A stretch of 61,217 bases of DNA from Acidobacterium sp. (GTDB lineage Bacteria; Acidobacteriota; Terriglobia; Terriglobales; Acidobacteriaceae): NCBI GenBank assembly GCA_003166955.1, contig PMUI01000085.1, positions 1 through 61,217 on the forward strand. Reading direction: 5' to 3'. Below the pieces are notes generated by a model. That model worked only from the letters and a program-made list of their open reading frames with translations, searched no databases and had not been told where the DNA came from. The position numbers and the translations under genes were made by a program. Shown here in pieces: positions 56,679 to 61,217 of the stretch. Positions within the stretch are counted from its first letter, which is position 1, and the number at the start of each line of letters is the position of its first letter.

Positions 56679-57476
56679 CTATTCGCCGAGGAGCAGACGT
56701 TCGGTGGAGAGGGCGTGGCCGGTGGCGGGGTCGCATTTTATTAGGAGCGCGGCCATGCGTGGATCACCTTTGGCGGCTTCGAATTTCGAAGGCATGGAGG
56801 TGAGGAAGCGCTCGAGGACGAGTTCTTTTTGGACGCCGATGATGCTGTCGTAGGGGCCGCTCATGCCGACGTCGGTTTGGTAGGCGGTGCCGTTGTTGAG
56901 AACGCGGTTGTCGGCGGTGGGGATGTGGGTATGGGTGCCGATGACGGCGGTGACGCGGCCGTCGAGATACCAGCCGAGAGCGCATTTTTCCGAAGTGGCT
57001 TCGGCGTGGAAGTCGACGACGATGATTTTGGCCGTGATCGAGGAGAGAAGCTTGTCAGCGGCGCGGAAGGGGTCTTCGTTGTTGGCCATGAAGACGCGGC
57101 CCTGGAGAGAGAGGACGGCGTAGGCGAGGCCGGAGGGCAGAGTGCCTTCGTAGAGGCCGTAGCCGGGTGTGCCGGGCGCGTAGTTGGCGGGGCGCAGGAT
57201 GCGGCGGGGGCGGTCGTGGCTGTCGGGCGCGGCAGATTTGAGGTAGTCGATGATTTCTTTTTTGTCCCAGACGTGATTGCCGGTGGTGAGGACGTGGGCG
57301 CCGAGATCGAAGAGCTCGTCGGCAATGGGAGGGGTGAGGCCGAATCCGCCGGCGGCATTTTCTGCGTTGATAATGACGAGATCGACATTATGGCTCGCGA
57401 TGACGTGGCCGATGTGTTCACGAACGATGCGGCGGCCGGCGCTGCCGAAGACGTCGCCGACGAAAAGAATGCGCAT
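56679..57476 (-). CDS. ymdB: YmdB-family metallophosphoesterase
   Basis: The 265-residue protein starts at 57476 (MRILFVGDVFGSAGRRIVRE); the long upstream frame is non-coding. Calcineurin-like metal-binding motifs are GDVFGSAGR, NAENAAGG, TTGNHVWDKKE, VDFHAEATSEK and GTHTHIPTAD, as in the TIGR00282/YmdB family, which hydrolyses 2',3'-cyclic nucleotides and influences motility and biofilm decisions in Bacillus. Length is standard. Divergent from the Rrf2-type gene; the shared upstream region 57477-57578 contains a CAGGGTA-type tandem repeat. Confidence 0.9.
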   Translation of the reverse strand: MRILFVGDVFGSAGRRIVREHIGHVIASHNVDLVIINAENAAGGFGLTPPIADELFDLGAHVLTTGNHVWDKKEIIDYLKSAAPDSHDRPRRILRPANYAPGTPGYGLYEGTLPSGLAYAVLSLQGRVFMANNEDPFRAADKLLSSITAKIIVVDFHAEATSEKCALGWYLDGRVTAVIGTHTHIPTADNRVLNNGTAYQTDVGMSGPYDSIIGVQKELVLERFLTSMPSKFEAAKGDPRMAALLIKCDPATGHALSTERLLLGE

Positions 57477-57578
57477 GCAAGCAGGGTACAGGGTGCAGGG
57501 CGCAGGGTACAGGGACAGGTCACGGGGATTGTTACAGATTTTACGTGGTGTGGAAAAAGCTGTGATAGGTTGGGATGC

Positions 57579-57992
57579 ATGGCCGCAAATACCCGATTCG
57601 CAACCGGCGTTCACGCCATGGTCCTGCTTGCTGTTGAACCGGAAGGACTGCAGACTTCGGAAGACGTAGCAGGCAAGCTCAGCATCAATCCAGTTGTTAT
57701 TCGACGTGTGTTTTCGCTGCTGCACCAGGCGGGGCTGCTGGAGAGCCAGAAGGGTCCGCATGGCGGATCGAAGCTGGCGCGCTCGGCGAAGACGATCACG
57801 CTGGCGGACATTTACCAGGCGCTCGACGGCGGGGATCTGTTCCACGCGGCGGCGCTCACGGGGCAGACGTCGAAGGTGGGCGGAGCGCTGAAGAAGGTGT
57901 TCGAGGGCGCGGAAGGGGCGCTGCGCGAGGAGTTGGAGAAGACTACGCTGAACGATCTGGCGAAGAAGGCTGGGAAGAAGGCTAAGAAGTAG
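57579..57992 (+). CDS. Rrf2-family transcriptional regulator lacking cysteines
   Basis: The 137-residue protein is a winged-helix regulator: N-terminal TRFATGVHAMVLLAVEPEGL, recognition helix region INPVVIRRVFSLLHQAGLLE, wing SQKGPHGGSKLARSAKTITL and the ADIYQALDGGDLFH dimer helix typical of Rrf2. There is no Cys in the whole sequence, so it cannot hold the Fe-S cluster of IscR or NsrR. It resembles cluster-free members such as YwnA/CymR in that respect. A Lys-rich tail (AKKAGKKAKK) ends it. Target genes unknown; ymdB is the divergent neighbour. Confidence 0.85.
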   Translation: MAANTRFATGVHAMVLLAVEPEGLQTSEDVAGKLSINPVVIRRVFSLLHQAGLLESQKGPHGGSKLARSAKTITLADIYQALDGGDLFHAAALTGQTSKVGGALKKVFEGAEGALREELEKTTLNDLAKKAGKKAKK

Positions 57993-58042
57993 TTGCGCGG
58001 CGGCAGGCGATTAGCTAAACTGGATTAGCTAAGGGGATCTGT

Positions 58043-58273
58043 ATGACCACCGTCACCATTCACGAGGCAAAGACAAATCTCTCTCGCCTGATCCAGAAAG
58101 TCTCTGCCGGCGAGGAAGTCGTGATTGCGCGGGGATCGAAGCCCGTAGCCCGGCTGGTTCCGGTGGGCGAGGTAAAAGGCAAACGTCAGCCGGGATCTTT
58201 GAAGGGCAAACTCCACGTGGGTCCTGAGTTTTTTGAGCCGCTTCCCGCAGACGAGCTTGAACGCTGGGAGTAG
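58043..58273 (+). CDS. Phd/YefM-type antitoxin
   Basis: This 76-residue protein is MTTVTIHEAKTNLSRLIQKV followed by GEEVVIARGSKPVARLVPVG, the Phd/YefM fold (N-terminal DNA-binding part, C-terminal toxin-binding tail LKGKLHVGPEFFEPLPADEL). It would repress its own operon and neutralise the PIN toxin encoded 6 bp downstream. A TTAGCTAAxxTGGATTAGCTAA inverted repeat (TTAGCTAA at 58011-58018 and again 58025-58032) lies just upstream and is a plausible operator. Confidence 0.9.
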   Translation: MTTVTIHEAKTNLSRLIQKVSAGEEVVIARGSKPVARLVPVGEVKGKRQPGSLKGKLHVGPEFFEPLPADELERWE

Positions 58274-58279
58274 CCAAAT

Positions 58280-58666
58280 TTGCGAGCTCTGCTCGATACT
58301 CACGCATTGCTCTGGTGGCTTTCGGACAATCCAAAACTGACGAAACCGGCTGCGCGTGTGATTGCGGATACCCGCAATACCGTGATTGTCAGCGCCGCGT
58401 CGGTTTGGGAAATTGCGACAAAGGTTCGTCTGGGTAAGCTGCCGACCGCAGCGGATCTTGTTGCGGATTTTGTCGGACAAATGGAGCGCGAGGGGTTCGA
58501 ACTGCTGGCTGTGTCGGTCGAACACGCCATTCGCGGCGGTCTGTTGCCGGGTCCGCACAAGGATCCCTTCGACCGCATGCTGATTGCGCAGGCTCAGGCC
58601 GAGCATCTGCCGATTGTCAGCAATGAAACTGTGTTTGACGCTTATGGCATTAGGCGCGTGTGGTAG
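58280..58666 (+). CDS. PIN-domain toxin (VapC-like)
   Basis: The 128-residue ribonuclease toxin starts with TTG, 6 bp after the antitoxin. Acidic PIN residues are present: D in LLDTHALLWWL, E in SAASVWEIATK, D in HKDPFDRMLIAQA and the final strand pair PIVSNETVFDAYGI. It cleaves RNA when free of its partner. It is the subclass commonly paired with Phd-type antitoxins. The pair looks intact. Confidence 0.9.
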   Translation: MRALLDTHALLWWLSDNPKLTKPAARVIADTRNTVIVSAASVWEIATKVRLGKLPTAADLVADFVGQMEREGFELLAVSVEHAIRGGLLPGPHKDPFDRMLIAQAQAEHLPIVSNETVFDAYGIRRVW

Positions 58667-58734
58667 GTGCTGTAAGTGACTTCCTTGAATCGCTGAGTCA
58701 GCGGGCGCTCAACACTGGTTTTCTTGCCTCCGCA

Positions 58735-59550
58735 TCATTGCTCAACTGATTGACCAAGTACCCCCCCAGCCGTTAGCAGTTTCTGACAGTTTGCGTGCGG
58801 ATATGCCTGGCCACCATCCATCTTTCCTTCCACCGCAACGCAGGTCAGCACCTTACGCCCAGCAAACGAGGTCTCCACGAGCGTCTCGCCGATATGGACG
58901 GGCCGCAGCCCGCCTGTTTGCTCGTCCACTTCAACCGAAAGTATCGCATCAGCGGATATCACTCTGAATCTCGCATACGACGCATCGATCGAGAGTGGAG
59001 AGTCGATACCGTTAAATACCGCGTAGACGTTCAGTGAATTCTGCGATCCGAATCCACTTAAGCCGAGCAATATTCGTGGCGTTGACTGTGCCGCATCGCC
59101 AGCCTGGGCAACAATGATTCTTGCGGCCGGCTGGTGCGGCGGGCCAACCTGCACTGACCCGTGCTTCACCGCGAAACCACAATCGGAATATCCGCAAAAA
59201 AAGTTCAGCTTCAATATACCGAGACGCCGAGGCACCACAGTAACGTAGGCCGCCCCACCGTGATATTGAATAAGAAGGCTCATCACGCTTCCTTCAACAG
59301 AGCGGTGGACTCCATATCTCATCGTCTCGACCTGCTCAACGCTCACATTTACCAGACCAGGAGCCTCTACTTGAAGCGGGATCTCAACTGGGGTTGCCAA
59401 TGCGGCAGTGGTCGGCACAAGCACATCGATTCGTTCGTCGGCCCTAAAAGCTTTAGATTTTCCGATCGGTTGCTCTCCGGCTGCAATCTCTGAACAGATC
59501 GAAAGGCTCACGAGCAGCAAACATCTCCAATTCGTCCGCAGAGTTCGCAT
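58735..59550 (-). CDS. Exported protein of unknown function
   Basis: This 271-residue protein has a signal peptide (TNWRCLLLVSLSICSEIAAG). The body is beta-rich: ATPVEIPLQVEAPGLVNVSV, MSLLIQYHGGAAYVTVVPRR, LGILKLNFFCGYSDCGFAVK, then DASYARFRVISADAILSVEV. The strand pattern suggests one or two Ig-like domains. Cys pairs (CGYSDC) may form a disulfide. Family not recognised. Separate from the toxin pair (convergent). Confidence 0.65.
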   Translation of the reverse strand: MRTLRTNWRCLLLVSLSICSEIAAGEQPIGKSKAFRADERIDVLVPTTAALATPVEIPLQVEAPGLVNVSVEQVETMRYGVHRSVEGSVMSLLIQYHGGAAYVTVVPRRLGILKLNFFCGYSDCGFAVKHGSVQVGPPHQPAARIIVAQAGDAAQSTPRILLGLSGFGSQNSLNVYAVFNGIDSPLSIDASYARFRVISADAILSVEVDEQTGGLRPVHIGETLVETSFAGRKVLTCVAVEGKMDGGQAYPHANCQKLLTAGGVLGQSVEQ

Positions 59551-59640
59551 CAGAGATTGCCTTCCCTCGCGGACGGGTCCGCTTCATCTATCGTCCAGCG
59601 CTGTCCTTCTCTTATCCATGCCCCTTTTGTCGCACACTGT

Positions 59641-61080
59641 TCAGGCGGCCAGTGGCCTGCGGGAATCCTTCAGCCAGCGGGCAATGAGGACGAGCGCGAT
59701 GAGGATGAGGGAGACGGTGAGGCCGGTCCAGAGGCCGGAGAGTCCCCACTTGAGGCGGAAGCAGAGGAGCGCGCCGAAGGGGAGGCCGAGGATCCAGTAG
59801 CCCGCAAAGTTCATGAGCATGGGGAAGCGGGTTTCGCCGAGGCCGCGGAGGGCACCGGTGGAGACGGTCTGGATGCCGTCGAAGATCTGGAAGCCGGCGA
59901 CGATGGCGAGGATGTGCGCGCCGAGGATGAGGACGCGGGTGTCGCTGGTCCAGATGGAGATGATGGGCTTTGGAATGACGATGAGGAGGATGGCCATGAG
60001 GGCCATGAAGCCTGCGCCGATGGCGATGGCGAGGATTCCGGCGCGGCGTGCGCGCGCGGGATTGCCGGCTCCGATGGCGTGGCCGACGGCGACCGCGGCG
60101 GCCGCGGAGATTCCGAGCGGAACCATATAGGTGTAGGCGGCGACGCTGAGGACAATTTCGTGCGTGGCGAGCGCGATGGGGGTGAGGTGCGCGGCCATGA
60201 CGGTGACGGCTCCGAAGGCGGCGACTTCAAGGACGACTTGTGAGGCGGCGGGGAGGCCGAGCTTGAGGAGGGCGCGGATGCGGGTCCAGTCGGGTGCGGG
60301 CCAGTGCTCGAAGAGGGCGTGGCCGCGATCTTTCTCATGCGCCCATGCGGCGTAGACCAGGACCGCGGCCATGTAGACGCGCGCGAAGACGGTAGAAAGC
60401 GCGGAGCCGCGCACGCCGAGGGCACGGAAGCCGAAGTGGCCGTAGATGAAGATCCAGTTGCCGGCGACGTTGACGAGGTTGGCGGTGACGAGGGCGAAGG
60501 TGACGGGGCGGACGCGGCTGACTCCCTGGAGGTAGCGTCGGAATCCACCATAGACGAGCAGCGGGAAGGTGCCCCAGTTGAGGATGCCGACGTAGGAGCG
60601 AGTAAGGACGGCGACGGTGGGATCGACGCCGCGGCCGGTGAAGATCCACTGCGCCGCGAGCATGAAGATCATGAGCAGGGGCGTGAAGGCGACGGCGATA
60701 TAGAAGGCCTGGGCGAGGGAGCGATGGCAGTCGTCGAAGCGGCCGGCGCCCCAGGATTGCGAGACGAGGGTGTCGAGGCCGAGAAGGAGGCCGATGCCGA
60801 AGAGCGAGGGCGCGTAGTAGATGGCGTTGCCGAGGCCGACGCCGCCGATGGCGTCGGGGCCGAGGCGGCCGACCATGATGAGGTCGACGATGGTCATGGT
60901 CATCCAGCCGAGTTCGGAGAGGACGACGGGGATGGCGAGGGTGAGGAGGGCGCGAAGTTCTTCACCGAGATGGGAGGGATGCGCGTGCTGCTCGAAGACC
61001 TCGAGTTCGGGCGAGGGAAGGTTGCTGGCCTCGACGGGGAGGTCAGGTATTTGTCCGGCCTGGATTTCGTCGGGGGACAT
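59641..61080 (-). CDS. MATE-family multidrug/Na+ efflux transporter
   Basis: The 479-residue inner-membrane protein has about 12 helices. MATE signatures: LALTLAIPVVLSELGWMTM-like first helix (here LLTLAIPVVLSELGWMTMTI), VDLIMVGRLGPDAIGGVGLG, LLGLDTLVSQSWGAGRFDDC and, in the second half, GISAAAAVAVGHAIGAGNPA. It exports cationic drugs or metabolites in exchange for Na+ or H+. Start at 61080 follows a short upstream region before a tRNA-Ser on the other strand. N-terminal ~40 residues are polar and precede the first helix. Confidence 0.92.
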   Translation of the reverse strand: MSPDEIQAGQIPDLPVEASNLPSPELEVFEQHAHPSHLGEELRALLTLAIPVVLSELGWMTMTIVDLIMVGRLGPDAIGGVGLGNAIYYAPSLFGIGLLLGLDTLVSQSWGAGRFDDCHRSLAQAFYIAVAFTPLLMIFMLAAQWIFTGRGVDPTVAVLTRSYVGILNWGTFPLLVYGGFRRYLQGVSRVRPVTFALVTANLVNVAGNWIFIYGHFGFRALGVRGSALSTVFARVYMAAVLVYAAWAHEKDRGHALFEHWPAPDWTRIRALLKLGLPAASQVVLEVAAFGAVTVMAAHLTPIALATHEIVLSVAAYTYMVPLGISAAAAVAVGHAIGAGNPARARRAGILAIAIGAGFMALMAILLIVIPKPIISIWTSDTRVLILGAHILAIVAGFQIFDGIQTVSTGALRGLGETRFPMLMNFAGYWILGLPFGALLCFRLKWGLSGLWTGLTVSLILIALVLIARWLKDSRRPLAA

Positions 61081-61198
61081 GGGGATGGACTATTGTAGAC
61101 GGGCGCGGCGGAGGTGCTGAGAGGGCGGCAACCAGCTGAGGAGTTGCGGGGACCGTGTGGCCGATTTCGGGTGGTAGATTAGAAGTAGAGCGCGTTGC

Positions 61199-61217
61199 GG
61201 AGAGATGGCCGAGTGGC
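61199..61217 (+). tRNA. tRNA-Ser, 5' end only (cut by window edge)
   Basis: GGAGAGATGGCCGAGTGGC matches the acceptor stem start and D-arm of bacterial class II tRNAs, most like tRNA-Ser. The anticodon is outside the window, so tRNA-Leu is not fully excluded. Confidence 0.75.

Overview
The window looks like a high-GC chromosome segment of an Acidobacteriota member, most likely class Terriglobia. The pointers are an Oar/CarboxypepD_reg-type TonB-dependent receptor, large secreted mosaics of P-domain-like, Ig-like, DUF11 and NHL modules, Tat-exported enzymes, and ATP synthase and complex I gene clusters that each lack some subunits. The genus cannot be fixed from sequence reading alone.

Layout. 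1-12.4 kb: the tail of an IS5-type transposase, a DUF4062-like gene, then three minus-strand secreted mosaic or NHL proteins (the third frameshifted). 12.4-13.2 kb: a gene-free patch of repeats. 13.2-17.4 kb: lysS, a partial ATP synthase operon (atpZ-atpI-atpB-atpE) and a small cytochrome c. 17.8-24.6 kb: a TonB-dependent receptor, then an operon of exported FAD amine oxidase, RidA-like protein and PLP aminotransferase. 25.2-27.2 kb: an NHL lipoprotein. 27.4-42.5 kb: a minus-strand complex I operon, nuoA-C-D-x-y-E-F-z-w-G-H-J-K-L-M-N. nuoB and nuoI are missing, and four small unrelated genes are embedded in it. 42.7-46.3 kb: pckA, an unknown gene, a DksA/TraR zinc-finger protein and a membrane-anchored TPR protein. 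46.3-55.4 kb: three more secreted mosaics, now on the plus strand, all broken (two frameshifts, an in-frame amber codon, two frameshifts). 55.5-61.2 kb: exported MsrB, YmdB-type phosphoesterase, cysteine-free Rrf2 regulator, a Phd/PIN toxin-antitoxin pair, an exported unknown protein, a MATE transporter and the first 19 bases of a tRNA-Ser.

The most striking organisation is a mirror. A left array of minus-strand secreted mosaics and a right array of plus-strand mosaics face away from the bioenergetic core. A dispersed ~140-bp repeat precedes each array, pointing into it. The arrays share an almost identical 3' cassette (1,101 bp, ungapped, inverted: 5458-6558 and 54262-55362) and a common promoter-like element. 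Recombination between the cassettes could invert about 48 kb or convert one gene with another. The core carries respiratory and gluconeogenic housekeeping genes (complex I, F0 subunits, PEPCK). The exported amine oxidase/RidA/aminotransferase trio suggests amine or amino-acid chemistry outside the cytoplasm.

All family names rest on motif reading, without database searches.
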